Positions 17,842 through 27,274 of a stretch of DNA of 64,000 nt are shown here, in pieces (the first letter of the stretch is position 1; the number at the start of each line of letters is the position of its first letter). Under the pieces are notes generated by a model. The model was not told the DNA's origin. It saw only the letters and a list, made by a program, of their open reading frames with translations, and did not search any database. A program made the position numbers and the translations under genes. Location: the NCBI GenBank assembly GCA_025999935.1, contig BNXY01000006.1:14421-78420 (forward strand), given 5' to 3'. This DNA is from Bacteroidia bacterium (GTDB lineage: Bacteria > Bacteroidota > Bacteroidia > Bacteroidales > Azobacteroidaceae).

Positions 17842-18112
17842 TATTATACTATTAAAATTTTTAAAAATCACAATTTACAAAGCAAATGCTTTATTTAATA
17901 ATAATCTGTCTTAATTTCTCACATTTATATAAACAATTGCTTTTATCAACGGCGCAAATATACAAAAAAATATTTTAAAATCCCAATAATTTGTAATAAA
18001 AAAAATGCAATTATCCGAAATATTATGTATTTTTTCCCAATTCAACCTGCTTTTTACGCATAAAAGCAATAAGCTTTTTATTTTTACGTTATTATTTCGG
18101 AAAAGTATCGAA

Positions 18113-18817
18113 ATGAATAAGAGAATATCCATCATTATTAGCCTTCTGTTGTTAGTTTGCAGTCTTTTTGCACAGACGCAAAAGGTAAAGAATCAGCCTT
18201 ATGGCGATTATAAATTGTATCACTTCGGGATTACCATCGGAATGAATTTTCAGGATATGCTGTTGACCAATTCCGGTCTAACCAACGAAAACGGAGAAAC
18301 TTGGTATGCTACAATTCCCGATTATTCTCCCGGATTTACCGTGGGGCTGATCGCGGATATGTATCTGAATCCTTTTATGAATTTGCGTTTTACGCCTTCG
18401 CTTTCTTTTGGCGAAAAAAGTTTTGAATTTGTGGAACCGGATTTGAATGAAAGTTTTATAAGTTCTGTTCGTTCCAATTATCTGATGGCTCCTTTGGATT
18501 TGAAGTTTCGTTCAATGCGCCTGAACAATTACCGGCCGTATGCGCTTGCCGGCGTATATGCAGCGATCGATTTGGGGCGAAAATTGGATGAACCTATCCT
18601 TTTAAAGCCGATGAATTATGGACTTACCGTCGGTTTGGGCTGTGATTTTTATCTTCCGATTATCAAAATAGTTCCGGAAATCCGTTTTTGTTTCGGCTTG
18701 AACGATATTTTGGAGAAAAACCGCACCGACTTAACCGACCCCAGTATGAATAAATATCCGAACGCCCTTACCAAAGGCGTTTCCCGGATGATTATGATTA
18801 CGTTTAATTTTGAATGA
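18113..18817 (+). CDS. porT: PorT-like outer-membrane protein of the type IX secretion system
   Basis: A 234-residue beta-barrel protein. The signal peptide is 'MNKRISIIISLLLLVCSLFAQ'. The mature part has alternating aromatic strands: 'HFGITIGMNFQDMLL', 'GFTVGLIADMYLNPFMNLRFTPSLSFGEKSF', 'YLMAPLDLKFRSMRLNNYRPYALAGVY', 'VPEIRFCFGLNDIL'. Length, strand pattern and the 'LNNYRPY' region fit PorT, a component needed for type IX secretion in Porphyromonas. The ATG at 18113 is used because the longer frame from 18005 adds residues with no signal-peptide character. It is convergent with cdsA. No protein in this window obviously carries a type IX C-terminal signal. Confidence 0.75.
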   Translation: MNKRISIIISLLLLVCSLFAQTQKVKNQPYGDYKLYHFGITIGMNFQDMLLTNSGLTNENGETWYATIPDYSPGFTVGLIADMYLNPFMNLRFTPSLSFGEKSFEFVEPDLNESFISSVRSNYLMAPLDLKFRSMRLNNYRPYALAGVYAAIDLGRKLDEPILLKPMNYGLTVGLGCDFYLPIIKIVPEIRFCFGLNDILEKNRTDLTDPSMNKYPNALTKGVSRMIMITFNFE

Positions 18818-18837
18818 TTTTTTCAAATAACTACCTG

Positions 18838-19680
18838 TTATAGTTGAAACAGTTGCACGTAGAAAAGCAAAGCGTATATCGCCAGCAAAAAACTGTCGAA
18901 ACGGTCTAAATAACCGCCGTGACCGGGGAGGGATTGACCGGAATCTTTTACGTTTAAGGTGCGTTTTATCAAGGATTCGATTAAGTCGCCCCAAGTACCG
19001 AAAACGACTATCGCCAAAGACAATCCCAGCCAATGATAATAAGGAATTTTCGGTTCAAAATGGGCGAAAATGAATGATGACGCCAATGTGAAAATCAAAC
19101 CGCCGAAGAAACCTTCCCAGGATTTCTTGGGTGAAATGCGCTCAAAAAGCCGGTGTTTTCCAAACAAAACCCCGATTGCATACGCACCGCTATCATTGAC
19201 CCAGATAAATACAAGGAGAGATAAAACCAATAAGGAATTATACATCGGACTTCCGTCGGTCGTCATGCCGCGAAAAACAATCAAATTCAGAATAGATATC
19301 GGCAAGGCAATATAAAGTTGTCCCAAAAGGATATATGCAACATGGCTGACGGGGTCGGGTTGTTTTTCATACAATTCCGCAATCAGCAAAATGACGATAT
19401 AAAGCAGGTAGAAAGAAAAAATGGAATATCCGGGAAAAACGGAAGTTTCCGATACCTGCAAAAAAGCGCATACAAACAGCAGTAGTCCGCCGAAACAATT
19501 GTAATACAGATTAATCTTTGTCTTTTTCTGTGTGTTGATTAAACTGTAAAATTCCTTTAAACAGAGTATGATTACCAGCGAGAAAAGGGCGAGAAAAGTA
19601 TAGGAATTAGTAATTATTCCCAAGCATACAAGCGCTACATATACGATTCCCGTAATCAATCTGGTAATAAGATTCTTCAT
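18838..19680 (-). CDS. cdsA: Phosphatidate cytidylyltransferase
   Basis: A 280-residue inner-membrane enzyme making CDP-diacylglycerol from phosphatidate and CTP, the precursor of the cell's phospholipids. It has about eight membrane helices. The family signature is near the end: 'ISPKKSWEGFFGGL' followed by 'GTWGDLIESLIKRTLNVKDSG' and 'LPGHGGYLDRFDS', whose acidic residues bind metal. The start 'MKNLITRLITGIVYVALVC' (ATG 19680) was chosen; the longer frame begins with a lysine/arginine run overlapping ftsH. It lies 10 bases after ftsH in the order rsfS-ftsH-cdsA, common in Bacteroidetes. Confidence 0.95.
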   Translation of the reverse strand: MKNLITRLITGIVYVALVCLGIITNSYTFLALFSLVIILCLKEFYSLINTQKKTKINLYYNCFGGLLLFVCAFLQVSETSVFPGYSIFSFYLLYIVILLIAELYEKQPDPVSHVAYILLGQLYIALPISILNLIVFRGMTTDGSPMYNSLLVLSLLVFIWVNDSGAYAIGVLFGKHRLFERISPKKSWEGFFGGLIFTLASSFIFAHFEPKIPYYHWLGLSLAIVVFGTWGDLIESLIKRTLNVKDSGQSLPGHGGYLDRFDSFLLAIYALLFYVQLFQL

Positions 19681-19690
19681 TTCGCTTGAT

Positions 19691-21748
19691 TTACGCTGTT
19701 TTTTCCGGCGCTTTTTCTTCGGGATTTTCCGGCGCCTGAGCCGCAACTTCATCTCCAGTTATTAGACCTTGCTGCTCCAATATCTCTTGCGAACGGGAAA
19801 GCCATTTCCGTTTGCCGAATATCTTTTCCAAATCGTCGGCATAAATGACTTCTCTTTCAAGTAATACATCCGTCAACGACTTGTGCTGATTGCTGCTTTC
19901 GGTTAGTATGGACTTCGCTCGCGTATATTGTTCGCTGATAATTCGTTTTACTTCCTCATCAATCAAACGGGCGGTATCGTCGCTGTAGGGTTTTGAGAAA
20001 CCCCAATCCTGTCCGCTGGCGTCGTAGTAATTCAAATTCGGCAAGCGGTCGCTCATTCCGTAATAAACCACCATGGCATAAGCCTGTTTGGTTACTCTTT
20101 CCAAGTCATTGGCAGCGCCGGTCGAAATTTTACCCAAAATCAATTCTTCGGCAGCGCGGCCACCCAAAGTGGCGCACATTTCATCCTGCAACTGCTGATA
20201 GGTAGTGATTTGCCGTTCTTCGGGCATATACCAAGCGGCGCCCAAGGCTTTTCCTCGGGGCACAATCGTTACTTTTACCAAAGGATTGGCATATTCCAGC
20301 ATCCAACTCAAAGTGGCGTGACCGGCTTCGTGAATTGCAATGGTCCGGCGTTCTTCAACGGTTGTCACTTTTGACTTCTTTTCCAAACCGCCCACAATCC
20401 GATCGACAGCGTTCATAAAATCTTCTTTCTGAACAAATTCCTTGCCATTGCGCGCGGCAATCAAAGCTGCTTCATTGCATACATTGGCAATATCCGCGCC
20501 GGAAAATCCCGGTGTTTGGCGGGCCATAAATTCCGTATCTACCGATTGGTCTATTTTGATATTTCGCAAATGCACGACGAAAATTTCCTTCCGGTCGTTC
20601 AGTTCCGGTAAATCCACATTGATTTGCCGGTCGAAACGTCCGGCGCGCAAAAGGGCTTTGTCCAAAATATCCACCCGGTTGGTCGCTGCCAGAATAATTA
20701 CTCCGCTGTTGGAACCAAATCCGTCCATTTCCGTTAGCAACTGATTCAAAGTATTTTCCCGCTCATCGTTAGTGCCCATGTTCGGGTTTCTTCCGCGGGC
20801 GCGGCCGACTGCATCAATTTCATCAATAAAGACAATACAGGGCGCTTTTTCTTTTGCCTGGCGGAATAAATCACGCACCCTTGATGCGCCTACGCCGACA
20901 AACATTTCCACAAAGTCAGAGCCTGAAAGAGAGAAGAAAGGCACATCGGCTTCTCCGGCTACGGCTTTCGCCAACAAGGTTTTACCCGTTCCCGGAGGTC
21001 CAACCAACAAGGCGCCTTTGGGGATTTTCGCTCCCAAATCCGTATATTTGGCCGGTTTTTTAAGAAAATCGACAATTTCTTCCACTTCCTGTTTGGCTTC
21101 CGACAGTCCCGCCACATCTTTGAAAGTTATTTTTTGGGATTGCGGCGAGGATTTATCATACAATTGCGCCTTGGTTTTGCCTACGCTGAATAATCCGCCG
21201 CCTCCGCCGCCTGACATTCGCCGCATGATAAATATCCACAGAAAAACCAAAAGTAATACCGGAAGAATATTTAAAAGAATAGACCACAATAAGTTGTTGC
21301 CCTCGTCGTAAGTTATCGTGGCGTTAATTTCGTTTTTGTTTACCCATCTTTCGTAAAAATCAGTAAACTTGTCCGCTGAAGGTATCGTAACCGTAATGGT
21401 GGCGTCTCCCTCCTTTTTAAGCGGATTTTTACCGGGAAAACTTGGAATGGTATTAGGCTCTAAAATGCCGGAAACCAATTCCGGTTTGATGGTTGCAACG
21501 ACTTTCTTATTGGACAGATTGACCGACATCTTACTGAAGGTATTGTCTTCCGCCAATTTCTGAAATTCCGACCAACCTACATCTTTATTGTTAACAGGCG
21601 TATTGTTTGTGAAAAAAACAGCCATTAACATGATAATAATCAGGCCGTATATCCAAGTCATGTTGAATTTGAAAGGCTTATTATTATTCGGCCCCATTCC
21701 CCCCGGCAAATCGGGTTTCTTGTTGTTATTTTTATCGTTTTCGCTCAT
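19691..21748 (-). CDS. ftsH: ATP-dependent zinc metalloprotease FtsH
   Basis: A 685-residue membrane-anchored AAA+ protease that degrades misfolded and regulatory membrane proteins. Two membrane helices ('[19 protein letters not shown]' and '[23 protein letters not shown]') flank a periplasmic loop. The AAA domain has '[13 protein letters not shown]' near residue 249, Walker B '[14 protein letters not shown]' and '[22 protein letters not shown]'. The zinc site 'HEAGH' starts at residue 472. The Gly-rich stretch '[16 protein letters not shown]' before the AAA domain is usual. The start overlaps the rsfS stop (ATGA), indicating coupled translation. Confidence 0.97.
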   Translation of the reverse strand: MSENDKNNNKKPDLPGGMGPNNNKPFKFNMTWIYGLIIIMLMAVFFTNNTPVNNKDVGWSEFQKLAEDNTFSKMSVNLSNKKVVATIKPELVSGILEPNTIPSFPGKNPLKKEGDATITVTIPSADKFTDFYERWVNKNEINATITYDEGNNLLWSILLNILPVLLLVFLWIFIMRRMSGGGGGGLFSVGKTKAQLYDKSSPQSQKITFKDVAGLSEAKQEVEEIVDFLKKPAKYTDLGAKIPKGALLVGPPGTGKTLLAKAVAGEADVPFFSLSGSDFVEMFVGVGASRVRDLFRQAKEKAPCIVFIDEIDAVGRARGRNPNMGTNDERENTLNQLLTEMDGFGSNSGVIILAATNRVDILDKALLRAGRFDRQINVDLPELNDRKEIFVVHLRNIKIDQSVDTEFMARQTPGFSGADIANVCNEAALIAARNGKEFVQKEDFMNAVDRIVGGLEKKSKVTTVEERRTIAIHEAGHATLSWMLEYANPLVKVTIVPRGKALGAAWYMPEERQITTYQQLQDEMCATLGGRAAEELILGKISTGAANDLERVTKQAYAMVVYYGMSDRLPNLNYYDASGQDWGFSKPYSDDTARLIDEEVKRIISEQYTRAKSILTESSNQHKSLTDVLLEREVIYADDLEKIFGKRKWLSRSQEILEQQGLITGDEVAAQAPENPEEKAPEKTA

Positions 21749-22104
21749 AAAATATCAGGAATTTCAGTAACATCAGCATCCGCCCATAAATTTTCCAAGT
21801 TATAATATTCCCTGATTTCGGGAATAAATATATGTATCATAACCGTTCCGTAGTCCATGGCTATCCATTGGGCTTCCCGCATTCCTACGGCTCCCATCGG
21901 TTTTTCACGCAACTTTTCATAAACCAAATCCCATACCGAATCAGACAAAGCCGAAACTTGCGTAGGTGTATTCCCTTGACAAATAATGAAATATTGACAA
22001 ATAGAGCCTTCTAATTCAGACAAGTTCATAGTTATAATCCGCTTCCCTTTTTTCTCTTGTAACGCTTCTGTTATCGTATCTACTAAAATTTTTGTTTCTC
22101 CCAT
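21745..22104 (-). CDS. rsfS: Ribosomal silencing factor
   Basis: A 119-residue RsfS (Iojap/DUF143) protein. It binds ribosomal protein L14 on the large subunit and blocks subunit joining during starvation. Typical features are 'CQGNTPTQVSALSDSVWD', 'EGMREAQWIAMDYG'-type sequence (here 'VGMREAQWIAMDYGTVMIHIF') and 'REYYNLENLWADA'. First gene of rsfS-ftsH-cdsA; its TGA overlaps the ftsH start. Confidence 0.95.
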   Translation of the reverse strand: MGETKILVDTITEALQEKKGKRIITMNLSELEGSICQYFIICQGNTPTQVSALSDSVWDLVYEKLREKPMGAVGMREAQWIAMDYGTVMIHIFIPEIREYYNLENLWADADVTEIPDIL

Positions 22105-22199
22105 TCAAATATTTTTATTGTTTTTTTATTTCTACACAAACCGGCCGTTTTTAACATCCGGCCCTATTTACCGCTGAACGGTTTTATCATTGTAGCTTG

Positions 22200-22230
22200 C
22201 AAAGATAGTGTGTTTTTTTGTTTATTCAAT
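22200..22230 (-). promoter_or_regulatory. Promoter of rsfS-ftsH-cdsA
   Basis: On the minus strand, TATCTTTG (22207 to 22200) is a full -7 match, with TTG (22230 to 22228) 20 nt upstream as the -33 element. The leader to the rsfS start would be about 90 nt. Confidence 0.55.
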
Positions 22231-22321
22231 AAATTTAGTGCAAAAACAAAATGATAATGCAAAATTTGGAATTGACAGCTATTTATTTCTTCTCTATTTT
22301 AGAATTATTTAACATTAATTC

Positions 22322-22353
22322 TTTGTCTGTCTAAAAAATTAGACGTATGTTTG
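22322..22353 (+). promoter_or_regulatory. Promoter of the GLPGLI-TonB-BlaI-M56 operon
   Basis: TTTG (22322..22325) and TATGTTTG (22346..22353) are 20 nt apart, a full consensus match. Transcription would start near 22360, leaving about 28 nt before the ATG at 22388. The spacer is largely occupied by the inverted repeat at 22329..22344. Confidence 0.72.
22329..22344. promoter_or_regulatory. Inverted repeat inside the promoter, candidate BlaI operator
   Basis: GTCTAA and TTAGAC form a perfect 6-bp inverted repeat around AAAA, lying between the -33 and -7 elements, where a bound repressor would block RNA polymerase. The operon encodes a BlaI/MecI-type repressor, a family that binds short inverted repeats in its own promoter. 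The link is inference. Confidence 0.5.
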
Positions 22354-22387
22354 TGCCGTGAATTATAAATTAAAAAAATATCTACTT

Positions 22388-23257
22388 ATGAAACGTTGGT
22401 TATTTTTGATTGCGCTACTGATGCCTATAGGGGTGTATTCGCAGATAAACATTCAGATGGGCGCCCAAAAACCGGTAAAGAATGAGGTTATCGATACCGG
22501 GGTGATTCGTGTTTTTTATGAATTATTGTCGGTTGCCGATCCGGAAAAGCCGGATAAAACAACTAAAGATTATTTGGTTTTGGAAATCGGGGAAAAAGGT
22601 ATTTCCCGCTTTTACAGTGACAATAAACGCCGGCAGGATTCAATCATGGCCGAATTGATTAAAATAAATCCTACTCGGATTGATATGGGAAAAGCCCTGA
22701 AAGATAACGGTATTTCATCGGGTGGCGATCAACGGGAAGTTTTTAAAAATTATCCTTCCGGAAAAATTATGGTAACCGACCATATTGTTTCGTCCGATTA
22801 TCTTTATGAAGAAAATTTGAATGATATTCAATGGCAAATCGGCACAGACACGGTAACGATTTTGTCCTATTTGTGTCAGAAAGCAACGGCCGATTTTCGC
22901 GGAAGGCATTACGAAGCTTGGTTTGCCCCTGATTTACCCATCAACGACGGGCCTTGGAAATTCATGGGCTTGCCCGGATTGATTCTGTCCATTCAAGATG
23001 TTGATAAACACTATCAATTTCAGGCGATTGGATTGGAAAATTCGACACTTCCGGTAAATTTTCCGAAAAAAGATTATTTGAAAACTTCCCGCAAAGAAGT
23101 GGAAAAAATTCAAAAGCGATTTATCGAAGACCCCATGGGATTTATTACCGCTTCCATGCCGGGGACTAATATCCAAATAAAAATGATGGATGAAACCGGC
23201 AGTGAAAAAACCGGCAGTGAAATTAAATTTCCGTATAACCCCATAGAATTAGAATAA
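22388..23257 (+). CDS. GLPGLI-family exported protein, copy 1
   Basis: A 289-residue protein with a signal peptide ('MKRWLFLIALLMPIGVYSQ'). It belongs to the GLPGLI family (TIGR01200), named for a motif seen here in 'PWKFMGLPGLILSIQD', preceded by 'YEAWFAPDLPINDGP'. Members are Bacteroidetes-specific, periplasmic or outer-membrane associated, and of unknown function. The ATG at 22388 is preferred to the GTG at 22358, which lies almost on the predicted transcript start and adds a charged extension before the signal peptide. The second copy follows after one base. Confidence 0.85.
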   Translation: MKRWLFLIALLMPIGVYSQINIQMGAQKPVKNEVIDTGVIRVFYELLSVADPEKPDKTTKDYLVLEIGEKGISRFYSDNKRRQDSIMAELIKINPTRIDMGKALKDNGISSGGDQREVFKNYPSGKIMVTDHIVSSDYLYEENLNDIQWQIGTDTVTILSYLCQKATADFRGRHYEAWFAPDLPINDGPWKFMGLPGLILSIQDVDKHYQFQAIGLENSTLPVNFPKKDYLKTSRKEVEKIQKRFIEDPMGFITASMPGTNIQIKMMDETGSEKTGSEIKFPYNPIELE

Positions 23258-23258
23258 A

Positions 23259-24146
23259 ATGAAAAAAATTGTATTATCAATCTTTTTTGCCACGGTGGTT
23301 TATCCGGCATTTACACAGGATGTTGTTGTAGTTGGTTCCGCTACTGCCGGCCGGAAAGGAGAAGAAATGGGAAAAGAATACTTGGACATGGCGACTGTCA
23401 GGGTTTATTATTATTTTACCCAAAAGGAAAAGGCGAATGACAAATCGTTTGTTCGTCACGACACAATGACTTTAGATATCGGCGCTCAAATGTCGCATTA
23501 TTACGATATGACCCGGCCAAAAAAGGATGCTGAATCTCCGCTTAATCAATTAGACCCAAACAGGATTCAAACGATTTCGGTTTTAAAAGGCAACAGTGCA
23601 GATGAATTTGATAATTTTCTTGGAGAAAAACATGAACAGAATTATTTTGACGGGACTTCGGAAAAAATTTATAAAAACCGCATCAGCGGCCGGCTTACGC
23701 TTATTGATAATGCAAATGGTCTTTACCGGTGCGACGATCCGGTCGGTTTGCTTAACTGGGAAATTACGTCGGATACCGCAACCATTCTTGATTACAGTTG
23801 CCAAAAAGCGAAAATTCGTTTTCGTGGAAGGGATTATGAGGCTTGGTTTGCGCCGGAGATTCCCATTAATGACGGCCCTTGGAAGTTTTTCGGCTTGCCG
23901 GGATTGATTGTCAAAGTAAATGATGCAGAGGGATTGGTCGCTTTTGAATGTGTGGGTTTACAAAATTTGGATACGCCTTATGAAATCGGAATTCCCCAGG
24001 GGAAATACATTCAATGCAATCGCAAAGAATTGGAGAAAGTCATCAGAGAACGAGGCGCATCCATGCGTGTTTTTGTCAATGGCGGCAATGTTGTCATTGC
24101 AGGTAAAAGTTTAAGTCCTTCCTTTAAGTTTTTGGAATTAGAATGA
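23259..24146 (+). CDS. GLPGLI-family exported protein, copy 2
   Basis: A 295-residue protein, paralogous to the preceding gene. Signal peptide 'MKKIVLSIFFATVVYPAFTQ'; the family motif is in 'PWKFFGLPGLIVKVND', again after 'YEAWFAPEIPINDGP'. Both copies share the central 'WEITSDTATILDYSCQKA'-type region ('WQIGTDTVTILSYLCQKA' in copy 1) and a near-identical C-terminus ('LE' end). Its TGA overlaps the ATG of the next gene (ATGA at 24143..24146), so translation is probably coupled. Confidence 0.85.
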   Translation: MKKIVLSIFFATVVYPAFTQDVVVVGSATAGRKGEEMGKEYLDMATVRVYYYFTQKEKANDKSFVRHDTMTLDIGAQMSHYYDMTRPKKDAESPLNQLDPNRIQTISVLKGNSADEFDNFLGEKHEQNYFDGTSEKIYKNRISGRLTLIDNANGLYRCDDPVGLLNWEITSDTATILDYSCQKAKIRFRGRDYEAWFAPEIPINDGPWKFFGLPGLIVKVNDAEGLVAFECVGLQNLDTPYEIGIPQGKYIQCNRKELEKVIRERGASMRVFVNGGNVVIAGKSLSPSFKFLELE

Positions 24147-26884
24147 AAAAAAAATTATCTGTCCTCTGTCATTGCGGACTTGATCCGCAATCTCATGATG
24201 GCCGCTTAATGATTGTAAGGGGATTGCGGGTCAAGCCCGCAATGACAATTTTTCTATTATTGATGTTTTCCATCGTTTCCAGTGCTCAGACTGTAATTCA
24301 GGGAACGGTTAAGGATGTGCAGGATAATAAGGGAGTCAATGGGATTAATGTGATGCTACAAGAACCCGGCAATTCGGCCATATCCGCTTTTGCCATGACG
24401 GATATCAATGGAAAATACAAATTGGAATACAAAGGCGAAAAAGATTCCGTCACGATTTCAGCATCCGGATTCAATATTCAAAAGCAACTAAAAACCGTTG
24501 CTCGAAAAAATCAGACAGTAGATTTTGCGGTTTCATTTGAATCGATTTCCCTGAAAGAGGTGAAAATCACGCCTCCGAAAATCAGACAGCGCGGCGATAC
24601 CATCAATTATTTGGTGGATGGTTTTATCGACAAAAACGACCGAACCATCGGCGATGTTTTGAAGAAATTGCCGGGAATTGATGTCAAGGAAAGCGGTCAG
24701 ATACTTTATCAGAATGAACCCATCAATAAAATGTATGTTGAGGGTTTGGATTTGTTGGGCGGACGTTACGGGATTGCAACGAACAACATTCAGGCGAAAG
24801 ATGTGCAAAGTGTGGAAGTGCTCGAAAATCATCAACCGATAAAGGCCTTGAAAGACCGGGTTTTGTCGGAACAGGCGGCGCTTAATCTGAAGTTGAAGGA
24901 TTCGGCCAAGGGAACGATTACTTCCAACGGACTGCTGGGCGCAGGCGCTTCGCCGCTTCTTTTGGCAGGGGAAATAACCGGCATGTATTTTACGAAAGGC
25001 CGGCAGAATATTACGACTTACAAGGGAAATAATACCGGAAACGATGTCAGTCGCGACTTAAATTCATTTTATTCTAATGCTGCCAGTCAGATGTCGGGCG
25101 GAGGTTTGCTTAGTGTTCAATCGCCGTCGTCGCCGTCAATCAGCCAGAAACGTTATTTGTTTAATCGCGCCAATGCTTTCACTTTCAATAATCTATGGAA
25201 ATTGAAAAGCGATTATCAACTGAATGCCAATATCCACTATCTGAACGACCGGATTGATAAAAGCAGTTTAGACCACACGGAATATTATTTGCCGGGAGAT
25301 AATTTGGTGCGGATTGAAGAAAAAATTAATTCCCGGCTTTACAGCAATCGTGCGGATGCCGAATTTCAATTGTCCGGAAATAAAGACAAATTCTACCTGA
25401 ACAATTTACTGAAAATAACCGGAGCGTGGGACAATGAGCGCGGTAACGCCATCGGTGCGGACAGCGTTCGCCAACGCTTGGATAAACCGAATTACGGGAT
25501 TAATAATACTTTTAACTGGGTTAAGAATTACGAAAAAACCGCTTTGAATATTTCTTCTTTCAATGGATTTTCAACATCGCCCCATACTTTAACGGTCAAT
25601 CCCGTGCTCTACGACAACCTGTTTGAGCAGTCAACGAGTGCGGAAGCGATGCGGCAGTCCGTGACTTTGAATAATTTCCGTTCCATCACTACGGCATCGG
25701 CAGGTTATGACAAAGGCAAATTGAGTCAGAATTACGCCTTGAGTTTTCGGGCGGATTTGCAGCATTTAAATTCAGATTTGCAGGGAGTTGCGGGTCAAGC
25801 CGGCAATGACAAGTTGAATACTGTCCCCGATTCTTTGCGGAACGATTTGCAATGGAACAAATTGGAATGGCTTTTTACGCCCCGCTATACCTATATATAT
25901 AATGATTGGCGGTTAAGTTTTTCTTTACCGTTCAATTACACCGCTTTGTTTATCGACGACCAAGTGAGAAAGAAGGAAGAAAACTATTCTCGCCTGTATT
26001 TCAATCCCTCGTTCATGGTTCAATACAAAATGTCGGCTTATTGGGATATGTATGCAAATGCAAGTTATTCAAACGGTATGGGAGGTATCAGCAACGAATA
26101 TGCCGGATACATCATGCGTTCTTACCGCAATTTGATGCGCAATGAAGGGGATTTGTACGAAACGAAATCACAGAGTTACAGCATTAACCTGAATTACCGG
26201 AATCCCATCAAATCTGTATTCGGAAATGCCCGCGTTGCTTATTCCAATAGCAAAGCAAATTTGCTGTATGGTTACGATTTTGACGGAATCTTGCAGGTAC
26301 AGAAATCATTGGCCCTTCCAAACAGGAGAGAAGGTATTTCTTCGGAATTTAACTTGAATAAAACGGTCGATGTCCTTGCATCCACCATCCGATTGGGCGG
26401 AGCCTATTCCACATCCACTTCTTCGCAATTGGTTCAGGGAGAAATTATCAAATACGGCAGCGAACGCTATTCGCTCACTCCGGCCATAAACACGAAACTT
26501 CAATCCTGGTCAAGTTTTTCTTACAGTATTACTTTCAGCGAGAGCCAAACACGATTAAAATCCGGAAACAATGATTTAGATCCCATCCGAACGGTTTCTC
26601 AACGCGCCAATTTCAATCTTTTTCCCTTGAAAGGACTGACTGTCAATTTGGAATACGAATATTTCTACAACAATGCCATCGCTTCCGGAAGCCGCACCAT
26701 GTCGTTCGGCGATGTCGGAGTAAAATATAAATGGAATAAGCTGGAATTTTTGTTGAATTACACCAATATTTTCAATTCCAAACAATATATTTCGGCATCG
26801 TATAGCGACATCAGTTCTTATTATTATGCCTACGACTTGCGTTCGGCGGAAGTTTTATTAAGTGTTCGATTTAAAATAAAATAA
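24143..26884 (+). CDS. TonB-receptor-like outer-membrane beta-barrel protein with carboxypeptidase-like domain
   Basis: A 913-residue protein. After a signal peptide ('FLLLMFSIVSSAQ') comes a carboxypeptidase regulatory-like beta-sandwich ('IQGTVKDVQDNKGVNGINVML', about residues 52-130). A plug-like region follows ('RGDTINYLVDGF', 'IGDVLKKLPGIDV', 'INKMYVEGLDLLGGRYG'), then a long barrel to the end. It has no SusD partner; this type often accompanies GLPGLI proteins. The ATG at 24143 overlaps the upstream stop, but a two-unit hairpin repeat (24168..24246) sits between it and the hydrophobic core, giving an unusual 34-residue lead. The in-frame ATG at 24242, at the repeat's edge, would give a compact signal peptide and is a possible real start. 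A further repeat unit is read in the barrel near residue 550. Confidence 0.83.
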   Translation: MKKKLSVLCHCGLDPQSHDGRLMIVRGLRVKPAMTIFLLLMFSIVSSAQTVIQGTVKDVQDNKGVNGINVMLQEPGNSAISAFAMTDINGKYKLEYKGEKDSVTISASGFNIQKQLKTVARKNQTVDFAVSFESISLKEVKITPPKIRQRGDTINYLVDGFIDKNDRTIGDVLKKLPGIDVKESGQILYQNEPINKMYVEGLDLLGGRYGIATNNIQAKDVQSVEVLENHQPIKALKDRVLSEQAALNLKLKDSAKGTITSNGLLGAGASPLLLAGEITGMYFTKGRQNITTYKGNNTGNDVSRDLNSFYSNAASQMSGGGLLSVQSPSSPSISQKRYLFNRANAFTFNNLWKLKSDYQLNANIHYLNDRIDKSSLDHTEYYLPGDNLVRIEEKINSRLYSNRADAEFQLSGNKDKFYLNNLLKITGAWDNERGNAIGADSVRQRLDKPNYGINNTFNWVKNYEKTALNISSFNGFSTSPHTLTVNPVLYDNLFEQSTSAEAMRQSVTLNNFRSITTASAGYDKGKLSQNYALSFRADLQHLNSDLQGVAGQAGNDKLNTVPDSLRNDLQWNKLEWLFTPRYTYIYNDWRLSFSLPFNYTALFIDDQVRKKEENYSRLYFNPSFMVQYKMSAYWDMYANASYSNGMGGISNEYAGYIMRSYRNLMRNEGDLYETKSQSYSINLNYRNPIKSVFGNARVAYSNSKANLLYGYDFDGILQVQKSLALPNRREGISSEFNLNKTVDVLASTIRLGGAYSTSTSSQLVQGEIIKYGSERYSLTPAINTKLQSWSSFSYSITFSESQTRLKSGNNDLDPIRTVSQRANFNLFPLKGLTVNLEYEYFYNNAIASGSRTMSFGDVGVKYKWNKLEFLLNYTNIFNSKQYISASYSDISSYYYAYDLRSAEVLLSVRFKIK
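24168..24246. repeat. Two inverted REP-like units (BIME-like) in the signal-peptide region (family 1)
   Basis: The left unit (24168..24194) has arms ATTGCGGA and TCCGCAAT around CTTGA, with all 8 positions pairing. The right unit (24219..24246) is its inverse, with arms ATTGCGGG and CCCGCAAT around TCAAG (perfect). The 24 bases between are not repeated. The pair is translated through without a stop, from CHCGLDPQS to GLRVKPAM. Confidence 0.8.
25787..25810 (-). repeat. REP-like unit within the barrel coding region (family 1)
   Basis: GTTGCGGGTCAAGCCGGCAATGAC is 24 bases long and matches the right unit at 24219..24246 except at a few positions; it is read as VAGQAGND. Arms are imperfect (TTGCGGG against CCGGCAA), suggesting an older copy under coding selection. 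Confidence 0.6.
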
Positions 26885-26886
26885 TT

Positions 26887-27270
26887 ATGGTATTACAATT
26901 AACAAAAGCGGAAGAGCAGGTAATGAAAATCCTGTGGAGCATAGAACAGGGAACCGTCCAGGATATGCTGGAACGATTCGAGCCGCCCAAACCGGCCCGC
27001 ACCACTGTTGCTACAATTCTCAGTATCTTGGAAAACAAAGGATTCGTCCAACATGAAAATGGAGGGAAAGCAAATATTTATTCTCCGTTAATGAAGAAAA
27101 AAGAATATTCCAAATTCCAATTATCCGGCGTGATGAAGAATTATTTCGACAATTCGTTTGCCTCTATGGCCTCATTCTTCGCAAAAGAAAACAATCTTTC
27201 TTTGGAAGAATTGGATTCGTTATTGGAAGAAACAAGGGAAGCTTTGCGTAAAGAAAAAATAAAAAAATAA
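26887..27270 (+). CDS. BlaI/MecI/CopY-family transcriptional repressor
   Basis: A 127-residue winged-helix repressor. 'LTKAEEQVMKILWSIEQGTVQDMLERF' followed by 'RTTVATILSILENKGFVQHENGGKANIYSPL' is the typical BlaI/MecI DNA-binding domain, and the helical tail provides the dimer interface. In the beta-lactamase paradigm the partner membrane protease BlaR1 inactivates the repressor when a ligand is sensed. Here an M56 protease begins 4 bases downstream, so the same logic is expected, with a different signal. The likely target is the operon's own promoter (inverted repeat 22329..22344). Confidence 0.92.
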   Translation: MVLQLTKAEEQVMKILWSIEQGTVQDMLERFEPPKPARTTVATILSILENKGFVQHENGGKANIYSPLMKKKEYSKFQLSGVMKNYFDNSFASMASFFAKENNLSLEELDSLLEETREALRKEKIKK

Positions 27271-27274
27271 CATT

